Shown: positions 53,593-62,360, numbered from the stretch's first letter. The stretch: DNA of 64,000 nucleotides from an uncultured Coriobacteriaceae bacterium (GCA_902790135.1 CADAQM010000026.1:1-64000), one strand, 5' to 3'. A program made the numbers and translations. The notes: generated from the sequence alone by a model not told the origin.

Positions 53593-53880
53593 GTTGGGTC
53601 CTCTCCCTGACGTGTCGGTTTGGCATTGATGATACGCGACGAGCCTCTAGCTTGCACCCGAGCCGATGGAGTTTCACGGGCTGTGAGTATGTGCATCTGG
53701 CTGCGCTGGAGTCAAACGGGCTTTGACAGGGGCCTCGCTCGGTCCTTGTCGGGCATAATGGAAGACGTTCTCTCGGCAGGCCGCCGATGTGACAAGGGGA
53801 CAGGTCGCTGTCACAATAGGCAGACGACCAACTTGCGTAGACAGACAAGGGCCTACGGGGCGTTTGAGGAAGTGGGACAC

Positions 53881-54354
53881 ATGGCTCTTACCATCGGACA
53901 GGCGACCGTTGCCGACATCAGCGCGCTCGAGCAGTTGCGCATGGACTATCTCAAGGAAGACTTTGGCGAGCTCACGGACGAGCAGAAGCAGATGCTGCTT
54001 GCCGAGATTGATCCCTATCTGCGCTGGCATCTGGGCACCGGCCTCATGGTGTTTGTCGCACGCGACGACGAGGCGGGCATCGTGAGCTGTGCCTGGCTCT
54101 TGCTCATCGAGAAGCCACCCAGTCCGCGCTTCCCGCACGGACGCACCGGCACGCTCTTCAACGTGTACACCGCGCCAGAGTTCCGTCGCAGGGGGCTGGC
54201 AAGCAAGGTGATGGATGCGCTGATCGAGGACGCGCGCATACGCCATCTCGACCTTCTCGAGCTCAACGCGACCGAGGACGGCTACCCCCTCTACCGCTCG
54301 CTGGGCTTCCGCAACGCACACGAGAAGCACCGCGCCATGCGCATGTGGCTCTAA
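53881..54354 (+). CDS. GNAT-family N-acetyltransferase
   Basis: A 157-residue acetyltransferase. The acetyl-CoA-binding motif A is NVYTAPEFRRRGLASKVMDA (R-R-x-G-L/A type), followed by LLELNATEDGYPLYRSLGF, the usual motif B ending. The ATG at 53881 has AGGAAG and GGGAC upstream; a longer in-frame start at 53620 is in DNA with no coding character. The acetyl acceptor is unknown. A flavodoxin-like oxidoreductase follows 24 bases later. Confidence 0.88.
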   Translation: MALTIGQATVADISALEQLRMDYLKEDFGELTDEQKQMLLAEIDPYLRWHLGTGLMVFVARDDEAGIVSCAWLLLIEKPPSPRFPHGRTGTLFNVYTAPEFRRRGLASKVMDALIEDARIRHLDLLELNATEDGYPLYRSLGFRNAHEKHRAMRMWL

Positions 54355-54378
54355 CGCAGACAAGAGGGGAGAGGGACC

Positions 54379-54939
54379 ATGCTGCTGTTTGTCAACGCGT
54401 GTTTGAGGGAGAACTCCCGCACAGAGCGTCTGGCACGGATGTGGCTGGAGCGTCGTGCCTACGAGGGGGAGCTCTGCACGGTGACGCTCTCAGAGCTCGA
54501 TATCGATCCGCTCGAGGCGACAGGACCCAACACCATTGACGCCTACTTGGCGGCGGTGGCGTCGGGCGCCTACGACCATCCCATGTTCGAACACGCCAAG
54601 GCCTTTGCGCAGGCAGACGAGATCATGATTGCAGCCCCGTTTTGGAACTACGGGCTTCCAGCGTTGCTCAACTGCTACCTCGAGCTCGTCTGCACGCAGG
54701 GCCTGACCTTTGACGTGGACGAGACAGGCGCATACATGAGCCTCTGCAAGGCGCGTCGCCTCACCTTCGTGTCCACTGCCGGCGGGGCCGCACCGGACCC
54801 CTCCGACGACCATGCCTTCGGCAAGGTGCGCACGCTCGCCACGCGCTTCTGGCACATACCGCGGATAGAGTACGTGGCGGCATGGGGCCTGGACGGACCT
54901 GGCGCAGACGTGGAGGCGCTACTCGCCAACGCGCTATGA
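54379..54939 (+). CDS. NAD(P)H dehydrogenase/azoreductase-like flavoprotein
   Basis: A 186-residue flavodoxin-fold protein of the NQO1/AzoR group: NACLRENSRTERLARMWL forms the FMN phosphate loop, and ADEIMIAAPFWNYGLPALLNCY is the family's isoalloxazine contact (APmWNfgiPa pattern). It should reduce quinones or azo dyes at the expense of NAD(P)H. GAGGGGAGAGG precedes the ATG. It is 24 bases after the acetyltransferase, so possibly one transcript with the next gene 36 bases later. Confidence 0.88.
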   Translation: MLLFVNACLRENSRTERLARMWLERRAYEGELCTVTLSELDIDPLEATGPNTIDAYLAAVASGAYDHPMFEHAKAFAQADEIMIAAPFWNYGLPALLNCYLELVCTQGLTFDVDETGAYMSLCKARRLTFVSTAGGAAPDPSDDHAFGKVRTLATRFWHIPRIEYVAAWGLDGPGADVEALLANAL

Positions 54940-54975
54940 TGAAACGCGGTACCGACTCTGACGCTGCGGGGGCAT

Positions 54976-55269
54976 ATGCGCATACGAACGCAGACAAAGA
55001 CGTTCTACCTGAACGGCCAAGACATCGACCTCTTCTCGGAGTGGCTCGAAACGTCCCTGTCGGAGCGCGGCATAGAGCGCAAGCAGCGCATGCGCACGCG
55101 CCTGCTCATGGAGGAGCTGCTGTTACGCTCGCGTGACCGTCTCGGCGAGCAGACGCCGGTGACCGCTGTCTGTGACAGGGATTTCTTCGGTCGCCCACGC
55201 CTGCGCATCGAGATTGCCGGCGAGCCGTTCAACCCCCTGGTCATCGTCGATTCGGAGCTCGGCACCTAG
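54976..55269 (+). CDS. N-terminal regulatory domain of a symporter, cut off by an in-frame TAG
   Basis: A 97-residue open frame resembling the extra N-terminal domain of some Gram-positive dicarboxylate symporters: KTFYLNGQDIDLFSEWLETS then RMRTRLLMEELLLRSRDRLG. It ends at TAG (55267-55269), but the same frame carries on coding-like residues (ESSLCTAIGPAPLYSREAKR) straight into the symporter's MKLPKTGMN. The simplest reading is a single 533-codon gene split by an amber codon, possibly TGG to TAG in GTWESS. It may still be made as a separate peptide. Confidence 0.6.
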   Translation: MRIRTQTKTFYLNGQDIDLFSEWLETSLSERGIERKQRMRTRLLMEELLLRSRDRLGEQTPVTAVCDRDFFGRPRLRIEIAGEPFNPLVIVDSELGT

Positions 55270-55341
55270 GAGAGCTCGCTCTGCACCGCCATCGGTCCGG
55301 CGCCGCTGTACAGCCGCGAGGCAAAGCGCAACGTCATTAGG

Positions 55342-56577
55342 ATGAAGCTGCCCAAGACGGGCATGAATCCCCTCATCAGGATCTCCATCGCCATCTTGCT
55401 GGGCGTCATCTTTGGCTTTGTGGGCAATGCGGTGATCTCGGATGCGACGTTGGAGTTCGTGTCGGGCATACTTCTCATGCCGCTCTACCGCATGTGGTCG
55501 CGTATGCTCAACGCCATCTCCGGCCCCATCATCTTCTTGACGGTGGTGACGGCCCTGCTCAACACCCGTCGCATCGAGGAGCGTGGAGGGAGCAGCATAC
55601 AGGTCATCGCGCGTTACTTCTTGGGTAGCATCATCGCCGTCGCCTTGGCGCTTGTGCTTACCTGGCCGATGTTTCGTCTGGGCTATGTGCAGCTGGAGAT
55701 TGGGCGGGAGGTCTTCTTGGAGGTGCTCGACGAGGTCTTGGGAATCGTCCCCTCCAACATCTTCGAGCCTTTCCTGACCTCCGATACCGCCCAGCTGCTG
55801 TTTTTGGCCTTTGCCTTCGGCCACATCCTCAACGGCCTTGGCGACAGGGTGGACCTGATAACAGGCCTCATGCGTCAGGCCAACGTGGTGGGCTTGAAGA
55901 TTGCGGACCTGGTCAGCAGGCTGGTGCCCATCTTCACCGCCATTCTCCTGTGTCTTGAGATTTGGGACGGCAACACGAGGCTCCTTCTCGACCTCTGGAA
56001 GCCCTTGGTCTTGGCGCTGGCGATCTCGTCCGCCGTGATCTTGGGCATGGGCCTTCTGGTGTCCTGCTTCGTGGGGATGACGGCACGCGAGTTCTTTGCC
56101 AAGCTCTGGGAGCCGTTCCGCGTCTCAATCAGGACGGCTTCGCTCGACCAGTCATTTGCCGCGGCCCAGCAGTCGTGTATCGAAGATCTGGGCATCGAGG
56201 CTGGCTATGTCAAAGTCGGACTGCCGCAAGGCCTGGTGCTCTACATGCCGGTCAGCGCGATTGGCACCATCGTGTTCACGCTCTTCGCGGCTCAGACGCT
56301 CGGCGTGGAGGGCAATGCGGCTTGGTATCTCGCTGCTGTCGTCATGGCGGTGGTGGTTTTCGTCGCGACGCCTCCGGTGCCGGGAGCCAATCTACTTGCC
56401 TATGTGGTGCTGTTCAAGACGCTGGGAATACCGGACCAGGCGCTGCTCGACGCGATGATCTTTGACATCGTGTTCGGACTCTTTGCGAATGCGGCAAACC
56501 AGACCATGCTGCAGATGACGATGACCTATCAGGCCAAACGTCTGGGCCTTCTGCACCGCAGGAAGCAACTGAGCTGA
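55342..56577 (+). CDS. Dicarboxylate/amino acid:cation symporter (DAACS)
   Basis: A 411-residue membrane carrier related to GltP/DctA, moving dicarboxylates or Glu/Asp with Na+ or H+. About eight helices are visible, beginning ISIAILLGVIFGFVGNAVI; the conserved core has SGPIIFLTVVTALLNTRR, the substrate-site hairpin region VKVGLPQGLVLYMPVSAIGT, and ATPPVPGANLLAYVVLF. The ATG at 55342 is preceded by no strong ribosome site, as expected if it is internal to a longer gene running in from 54976. The carrier part appears complete and could work if re-initiated. Confidence 0.85.
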   Translation: MKLPKTGMNPLIRISIAILLGVIFGFVGNAVISDATLEFVSGILLMPLYRMWSRMLNAISGPIIFLTVVTALLNTRRIEERGGSSIQVIARYFLGSIIAVALALVLTWPMFRLGYVQLEIGREVFLEVLDEVLGIVPSNIFEPFLTSDTAQLLFLAFAFGHILNGLGDRVDLITGLMRQANVVGLKIADLVSRLVPIFTAILLCLEIWDGNTRLLLDLWKPLVLALAISSAVILGMGLLVSCFVGMTAREFFAKLWEPFRVSIRTASLDQSFAAAQQSCIEDLGIEAGYVKVGLPQGLVLYMPVSAIGTIVFTLFAAQTLGVEGNAAWYLAAVVMAVVVFVATPPVPGANLLAYVVLFKTLGIPDQALLDAMIFDIVFGLFANAANQTMLQMTMTYQAKRLGLLHRRKQLS

Positions 56578-56586
56578 CGACAGCCG

Positions 56587-57276
56587 TCACGCCCTGCGTG
56601 CGACGGCGATGGTGAGGGCCTTGTCGCCCAGCGTCATGCGGCCGAGCTCTATCGTGGCGATGCCGAGCATGTCCATGGCGCGCTGAGCCTGCCCCTTGCG
56701 TGCGGTCCCAGACTCGTGGTTCGCATCGGCAAGCTCGAAGCAACGCACGTCAAAGAGCAGCTCCTCCTGGTGGGTTTGGTACCATCGCCTAAGAGGCGCT
56801 GCAAGCGCCTTGAACGCAGCCTCTTTGGCGGCGAACGCGTAGGCATAGCCAAGCGCAAGGTTACCTCCGCCGAGGATGGGGGCCAGCTCATGCTCCCGTT
56901 GCGTGAACAGCAGCCGATTGAAGCGTGCGCCGCGCTCGCCGGCGAAGTCCTGCGTGCTTGCCAGGTCGATGCCAAGCCCTGCGACGGAGGAGCCCTCGGG
57001 GACGCGCGCCCACGCGCAGGCACAGGTCTCCTCCTCGTCCGTGAGGCTCACGAGAAGCGTATCGTCCCAGCTATCTGACGTGTTGAGACGTACGGGGGCC
57101 TCCCTCTCGTCATGGTCGAGGAGCAGGGCACGTCCGCTCTCCAGGGGTACCAGGCGCCTGTCGCCCTGTGCCCAAAGGCCCGTCGGTGCAAATGTGACCC
57201 CGCAGGGCGGAGGGCCATCGGGCGTAAGGAGCGTCTCGAGCAGACTGGCTGCGCGCTCGGCATCCGCCATGCCCAT
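56587..57276 (-). CDS. 4'-phosphopantetheinyl transferase (Sfp-type)
   Basis: A 229-residue transferase that would attach the phosphopantetheine arm to the serine of a carrier protein. The two hallmark motifs are GLGIDLASTQDF (metal-binding Asp) and FAAKEAAFKAL (KEAxxK). I chose the ATG at 57276, which has GGAGGG seven bases upstream; a start at 57504 adds 76 residues without sense. It is divergent from the acyl carrier protein at 57545, its likely substrate. The pair suggests a dedicated acyl or peptidyl carrier path. Confidence 0.85.
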   Translation of the reverse strand: MGMADAERAASLLETLLTPDGPPPCGVTFAPTGLWAQGDRRLVPLESGRALLLDHDEREAPVRLNTSDSWDDTLLVSLTDEEETCACAWARVPEGSSVAGLGIDLASTQDFAGERGARFNRLLFTQREHELAPILGGGNLALGYAYAFAAKEAAFKALAAPLRRWYQTHQEELLFDVRCFELADANHESGTARKGQAQRAMDMLGIATIELGRMTLGDKALTIAVARRA

Positions 57277-57544
57277 AGGATCACCCTCCTCATACGCCTC
57301 GCAAGCCCATCCGCTGCAGTGTAGCCCAACTGCGGCGCTGCTGGCATGCCGGCCTTTTCGCGGAGGTCCAAACGCGCTCTCGTGATGCCGCCAATCCCAG
57401 CAAAATGGACGATTGCACAATGCGATGCGCAACATTACCAACAGCTTTGAATCGCCATCCATTGTTGGGCCGCCGTAAAGGACGGAAACTAGTATCACTA
57501 TCAAAAGGAGGGTAGGGCACCCTCACCGTGAAAGGAGACACAAG

Positions 57545-57793
57545 ATGGATGAGGATCGTCAGGAAGTCTTTGACGCACTGTGCGAGCGCGCGAGCCAGCT
57601 GTTTGGCAAGGACGTTTCCGAGTTCAGCCTTGACACCAAGTTCGAGGACCTGGGCATCAAGTCCGTGCAGGTGTCTCAGATCACCACGTATCTCGAGGAC
57701 GAGCTGGACATCGAGGTCCCGTACATGAAGTTCCGTCGCTGCGCCACCTTCGGCGAGGCTGTTGACTTCGTGGCTGACCTTCTCGACGAGTAA
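57545..57793 (+). CDS. Acyl carrier protein
   Basis: An 82-residue carrier protein: four helices, with the attachment serine in FEDLGIKSVQVSQI. The usual D-S-L is K-S-V here, but the Ser is kept. It is unlike the fatty-acid AcpP in this motif and may serve a separate pathway. GAAAGGAG precedes the ATG. A phosphopantetheinyl transferase is divergent to the left, and a hydrolase gene follows 90 bases to the right. Confidence 0.88.
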   Translation: MDEDRQEVFDALCERASQLFGKDVSEFSLDTKFEDLGIKSVQVSQITTYLEDELDIEVPYMKFRRCATFGEAVDFVADLLDE

Positions 57794-57883
57794 CAGACTA
57801 TTTCACTTGGGCAGCGCTGGACAGGCGCTGCCCTTACTATGTGCGCGCCTTGCGCCCGCACTGACGAAAGGATGTGACACGTG

Positions 57884-59800
57884 ATGCTCGAGCCTCGCAT
57901 TCCCGAGGATTGGATTCCGGTAACCGACAAGAAGCTCTCCGATCTCGTGCAGATGACCGGCGAACTCGCCAGCTTCAACGAGGACGAGATCCCCGTCTAT
58001 TGGGATCCCGACACCGAGGGCTACATCTTCCTGCATAAGGAGGAGTTCGGTGGCGTCGAGATGATGGCCGCCTACCGTGTGGCTCGCCAGCCCAACGACA
58101 ACCAGGCTGACGTCGACCTCGCCAAGTCCGATGACCCCATGGCCCGCATGGGCCAGGGCTTCTGCCCTCCGTTCAACCCCCACACCTACGAGGTTGAGCC
58201 GGGCATCGTCTGCATGCAGGACCAGGAGGTCGTCATGCGTGACGGCACCAAGATCTATGCGGACATCTATCGTCCCGCCGGCGACGACGTCAAGTGTCCG
58301 ACCATCGTCTCTTGGTCTTGGTTCGGCAAGCGCCCGGGCGACGGCATGAGCGAGTGGCAGATCATGGGCGTTCCGCCTCAGACGGTCTCCAAGTGCGCCA
58401 AGTTCGAGTCTCCCGACCCCCTGTACTGGTGCCACTATGGCTACGCAGTCGCCAACGTCGACGTGCGTGGTGCTGGTCACTCCGAGGGCTCGGTCCACAT
58501 GTTCACGCATCAGGACCGCGAGGACGGCTACGACTTCGTCGAGTGGGTCGCCCAGCAGCCTTGGTCCAACGGCAAGGTCGGCATGGCCGGCAACTCCGGT
58601 GTCGCCATGCATCAGTGGGGCATCGCTGCCATGCAGCCGCCTCACCTCGCCTGCATCGCTCCTTGGGAGTCCACCACCGACCTCTATCGCGAGAGCTTCT
58701 TTGAGGGTGGCGTGCCCGCGCTCTCCTTCAACAAGTTCATTGCCGCGCAGGTCACCGGCCCCAATGGCGTCGACGACCAGGTCGCCATGGCCAAGATGTA
58801 TCCCGACATGAACCCGTACTGGGCTGACAAGCGTCCTGACTTCAAGAAGGTCAAGCTGCCCGTGTACCAGACCGCTGGTTGGTCTCACTTCCACCTGCCG
58901 GGTTCCATCAACGCCTACAACCGCTGCCGCTCTCACTTCAAGTGGCTGCGCGCCCACCGCGACTTCGAGTGGCCCGACACCTACAACCCCTACAACCTCG
59001 ACGAGCTGCGCAAGTTCTATGACCGTTACCTCAAGGGCATCCACAATGGCTGGGAGATGATGCCCAAGGTGCGCATCGACGTCATGGACGCCTACGATGT
59101 GGACTACCAGGAGCAGCGTGCCGAGAAGGCGTGGCCCATCAAGCGCACCGAGTACAAGAAGCTCTACCTCGACGCCGCCACCACGCTCGAGTCCGTCGAG
59201 ACCGACCACGTCCAGACCTTCGCTGCGAGCTTCGAGCCGGCAGAGACCGAGGCTGTGGCCAAGTACAACCCCGTTGACGAGGAAGTCCGCTTCGAGTGGG
59301 TCTGCCCCGAGGACGTGGAGATCACCGGTCACATGACCCTGCACCTCTGGCTCGAGTGCGAGGGCTGGGACGACATGGACCTCTTCATCAACATCCAGAA
59401 GGCGACCGCCGAGGGCGAGTGGGTGCCTTGGCTCACGCTCGACGAGCCGCACCCCGGCGCATGGGGCAAGTGCCGCGCATCCCGCCGCGAGCTCGATCCC
59501 AAGCTCAGCCGCGCGCATCGTCCGGTGCTCAAGAACACCTCCAGCCAGAAGCTCTCCGAGGGCGAGGTCGTCCCCGTGGACATCGCCATCGTCCCGACCT
59601 CCCGCGTGTACCACAAGGGCGAGCGCTTCCGCATCCAGATCGCTGGCCGCTACATCCGCGAGGGTTGGTTTGAGCCGCTGGCCTGGGACGAGGAGGCCAA
59701 GGGCACCCATGTCATCCACACCGGTGGCCAGTATGACTCCTGGATCGAGATCCCGGTCATCCCGCCGCGCTACCAGGCAGGGGAGTACATCCGCCGCTAA
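57884..59800 (+). CDS. CocE/NonD-family (X-Pro dipeptidyl-peptidase-like) hydrolase
   Basis: A 638-residue serine hydrolase of the CocE/NonD group. A non-catalytic N-terminal extension of about 95 residues precedes the alpha/beta domain (EVVMRDGTKIYADIYRP from about 125), with nucleophile GMAGNSGVAMHQW (about 240), other members having G-x-S-Y, and a C-terminal jelly-roll domain (from about 440: VDEEVRFEWVCPEDVEITGH). Esters, amides or acylated peptides are possible substrates. The ATG at 57884 has GAAAGGATG upstream; a GTG three bases earlier is possible. Close to an acyl carrier protein gene, so an acyl-thioester or acyl-peptide role is conceivable (inference). Confidence 0.88.
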   Translation: MLEPRIPEDWIPVTDKKLSDLVQMTGELASFNEDEIPVYWDPDTEGYIFLHKEEFGGVEMMAAYRVARQPNDNQADVDLAKSDDPMARMGQGFCPPFNPHTYEVEPGIVCMQDQEVVMRDGTKIYADIYRPAGDDVKCPTIVSWSWFGKRPGDGMSEWQIMGVPPQTVSKCAKFESPDPLYWCHYGYAVANVDVRGAGHSEGSVHMFTHQDREDGYDFVEWVAQQPWSNGKVGMAGNSGVAMHQWGIAAMQPPHLACIAPWESTTDLYRESFFEGGVPALSFNKFIAAQVTGPNGVDDQVAMAKMYPDMNPYWADKRPDFKKVKLPVYQTAGWSHFHLPGSINAYNRCRSHFKWLRAHRDFEWPDTYNPYNLDELRKFYDRYLKGIHNGWEMMPKVRIDVMDAYDVDYQEQRAEKAWPIKRTEYKKLYLDAATTLESVETDHVQTFAASFEPAETEAVAKYNPVDEEVRFEWVCPEDVEITGHMTLHLWLECEGWDDMDLFINIQKATAEGEWVPWLTLDEPHPGAWGKCRASRRELDPKLSRAHRPVLKNTSSQKLSEGEVVPVDIAIVPTSRVYHKGERFRIQIAGRYIREGWFEPLAWDEEAKGTHVIHTGGQYDSWIEIPVIPPRYQAGEYIRR

Positions 59801-59832
59801 AGCTTTAGCCGCGAGGGAAGGCTAGCCGCGTA

Positions 59833-59864
59833 GGGGCCGCGCCACAAGGTGCGGCCCCTTTCCT
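59833..59864 (+). terminator. Terminator after the CocE-type gene
   Basis: GGGGCCGC pairs with GCGGCCCC over ten bases, then TTTCC. Confidence 0.75.
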
Positions 59865-59875
59865 ATGACGCTGGA

Positions 59876-59949
59876 TGACACACCAACTCCCACGGAGCCA
59901 GTGTGTCACTTGAAAATGACACACTGGCTCCGTGGGAGTTGGTGTGTCA
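59876..59949. repeat. Large inverted repeat with 33-bp perfect arms
   Basis: Perfect arms at 59876-59908 and 59917-59949 around an 8-base spacer, followed by a further partial copy (GGGAGCCAGTGTG, from 59953). Its core (CACACCAACTCCC, AGTGTGTCA) is shared with the palindrome at 14506-14548. It contains no gene. Confidence 0.85.
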
Positions 59950-60067
59950 CGCGGGAGCCAGTGTGCCATCCACCTTGTTGCGTGAGATTAAACGTTGTCT
60001 TGTTGCGTACTATTTGATGTAAACGATCCGCACTCAATAGGATGAGTTGTACGAGAGGGGCTTGACG

Positions 60068-61112
60068 GTGAACAGTCTTGGACAGGCGAAGGGCATTGGA
60101 ATGGCCATGGCTGCCATGCTTAGCCTTGCGCTCTTGGGTGGTTGTGCAGGCAACCAAACGTCGCAGTCCACAGAGACGCAAACAAGCGCAAAGGAGGCGA
60201 CGGTCGATTCCTCGCAGGAGAGTGCCATCGACTACAAGGCGCTGGTCAACAAGACGCACGAGCTCCCGGCTGGCTGGGAGGATGCGATATCGATCGTGAG
60301 CTTCAAGAACACCGAGGACTGGGACGTCGACGTCGAGGAAAAGGCCTATGACGCCTACCTTGGGCTCAAGGAGGACCTCGAGAACGAGGGCGTGTACGTA
60401 GACCTCGACTCCGCGTACCGAAGCATCGAGGAGCAGCAGCGCATCGTCGACGACTTCACCGAGAAGTACGGCGAGGAGTACGTGAAGAAGTACGTGGCGG
60501 TTCCCGGCTACTCCGAGCATCACACGGGCCTGGCGCTCGACCTCTTCCTCATCATCGACGGTAAGGGCGTGTACATGAACGAGGACATGGTCAAGTACCC
60601 CGAGATCTGGGACAAGATCCACGCCAAGCTGGCCGACCATGGCTTCATCCTGCGCTATCTCCCCGAGAAGAAGATCGAGACCGGCTACAGCTATGAGCCT
60701 GGACAAGGGCATCACCTACGAGCGTTATCTGGGCGCGCTCGACCCGATGATTGCCGACTGCACGGTCGACTACGGCACCTCCGGGCTGTACGGCGAGCCG
60801 GACATCGACGGCGCGATCGATCCCATTCTGGCTGAGTTCTCCACGTGGGAGGGCTGCACGCTCAAGAGCCTTGCCTTCACCGATGATGCCACCTGCGAGA
60901 AGGAGCTCGAGTCGGCAAACGCGCTGCGCGACGAGGGCACGGAGGAGTTTACGCAGGCGCTCGTGATGACGTCCGAGTTCCATTCGCCGAGTGCCGAGCA
61001 GGCTGAGGGCACCGCATGGGAGCCCGACACCGACTACAAGGACTGGACCTGGCTGCTTGCACGCAGGAGCAGCGAGGATAGCTGGGAGCTTCTCACTTGG
61101 GGTCAGGGTTAG
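60068..61112 (+). pseudogene. VanY-type D-Ala-D-Ala carboxypeptidase lipoprotein, broken by an internal deletion
   Basis: A lipoprotein (LALLGGCAGN lipobox) with a VanY/DacB-type zinc peptidase domain: LDSAYRSIEEQQRIVDDF and PGYSEHHTGLALDLF (His/Asp metal ligands). At about 60700, ETGYSYEP should continue as W-H and a short helix, but jumps to LDKGITYERYLG in another frame. The segment lost is about 14-15 residues and includes the EPWH zinc-ligand His, so the product would be inactive even if frames were rejoined. The C-terminal part (to 61112) adds about 130 residues of unknown function. The GTG at 60068 follows AGAGGGG. Confidence 0.82.
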
Positions 61113-61139
61113 ACTCTGACTGCATGACACGCTAGAGAA

Positions 61140-61181
61140 GGTGGCGCGCCAACTCTCACGGGGTTGGCGCGCCACCCTTTT
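61140..61181 (+). terminator. Terminator after the vanY remnant
   Basis: GGTGGCGCGCCAAC pairs perfectly with GTTGGCGCGCCACC over TCTCACGGG, followed by CTTTTT. A relative of the palindromes at 14506 and 59876. Confidence 0.85.
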
Positions 61182-61324
61182 TGTGCTTGTGAGGATACCC
61201 AAAGGCAACAAAACGCGGTCGCTTTTAGTTTAGGCGGCTAGACAGTGTGACCTTTGCCCTCTCTCCGTAGGATTGGGATAGAGAAGTGTGCCAATTCGAG
61301 CACATATATGGAGAGGAGCAACAC

Positions 61325-62293
61325 ATGAAGGTTATGGCTATTTGCGCTGGTCGCAAGAATGGCAACGGCGAGATCCTCGCCAAGGAGGCCCTTGCCGCCG
61401 CCCAGGCTGCAGGCGCCGAGGTCGAGATGATCAACCTCTTTGACTACAACATCCTTCCTTGCACCGGCTGCGAGGGCTGCACCATGCAGATGGGCGAGGT
61501 TGCCATGGACCCGTCCAAGCAGTATCACGGCTGCGTGCTCAAGAACAAGGACGACGTGGACGCGCTCATCGCCGAGATGCACACCTGCGAGGGCGTCATC
61601 TTCTCCGTGCCCACCTATGACCTCACCCCCAGCTCGCTCTACACCCGCTTTGCCCAGCGCTTCCTGGCCTACGAGCTCTCCTTCCTGCTGGAGATCGGCG
61701 TCGTGGATCACAACCCGCACACCGTGGCCGGCCTCATCGCCGTCGGTGGCTCCATGCACGACTGGCAGACCCTCGCCCTCGAGAGCCTGCAGGCAACCAT
61801 GTTCACCATGTCCCTCACCGTCGTCGACCGCTTCATGAGCCAGCGCGTCGGCCGTCCGGGCAACGTCCTGCTGCATCAGGAGCAGCTCGACCGCGCTCAC
61901 CAGATGGGCGAGAGCATCGTCAAGGCCATCCAGACCCCCGTCGAGGAGCGCACCTGGCTCGGCGACCCCAACGACGGCGTCTGCCCCGTGTGCCACTCCA
62001 GCCTCGTGTACCCCGGCGATCCCCACTGGGATGGCATCGAGTTCCCGTACGAGTGCGCCGTGTGCGGCTGCGGCGGCGACCTGGGCGTGAACCCCGAGAC
62101 CGGCAAGCCCATGCTCGTCATCGATCCCGAGAACGGCAAGATCCGCGACCGCAACAACGACAAGGCCCGCGCCGAGCACCTGAACGAGATCATCCAGACC
62201 CGTATCGGCTTCTTCCAGAAGATGGACGAGGTCAAGCCGCTCATGGCCAAGTATCGCGACATGAAGTTCCCGACCTTCACCATCGAGCGCTAA
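61325..62293 (+). CDS. Flavodoxin-fold FMN reductase with C-terminal zinc ribbon
   Basis: A 322-residue protein: an NADPH-dependent FMN reductase domain (GRKNGNGEILAKEAL as FMN loop; CTGCEGCTMQMGE as iron-sulfur-flavoprotein Cys motif) and a C-terminal zinc-ribbon-like part (CPVCHSSLVY and CAVCGCGGDLGV, about 225-265). The extra ribbon is not usual in this group. GGAGAGGAG lies six bases before the ATG at 61325. A PucR regulator is convergent downstream; whether it controls this gene is unknown. Confidence 0.88.
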   Translation: MKVMAICAGRKNGNGEILAKEALAAAQAAGAEVEMINLFDYNILPCTGCEGCTMQMGEVAMDPSKQYHGCVLKNKDDVDALIAEMHTCEGVIFSVPTYDLTPSSLYTRFAQRFLAYELSFLLEIGVVDHNPHTVAGLIAVGGSMHDWQTLALESLQATMFTMSLTVVDRFMSQRVGRPGNVLLHQEQLDRAHQMGESIVKAIQTPVEERTWLGDPNDGVCPVCHSSLVYPGDPHWDGIEFPYECAVCGCGGDLGVNPETGKPMLVIDPENGKIRDRNNDKARAEHLNEIIQTRIGFFQKMDEVKPLMAKYRDMKFPTFTIER

Positions 62294-62310
62294 TCAGACC
62301 GCACGGCACT

Positions 62311-62360
62311 GACGCGGGCCCCGACGCAGTTCAGAATGCGTTGGGGCCCGCGTCGCTTTT
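62311..62360 (+). terminator. Terminator after the FMN reductase gene
   Basis: Arms of 18 bases (62311-62328 and 62337-62354, one G-T mismatch) around an 8-base loop, followed by GCTTTT. It lies between the two convergent genes. Confidence 0.85.

Noticed and set aside
8447-55269. Stop-codon reassignment (TAG as sense) to explain two interrupted genes
   Set aside because: pheS, pyk, the MarR gene and others end properly at TAG, so TAG is an ordinary stop here.
57803-59719. 638-codon reverse frame opposite the CocE-type hydrolase
   Set aside because: Antisense shadow of a well-supported gene, no motif or ribosome site.
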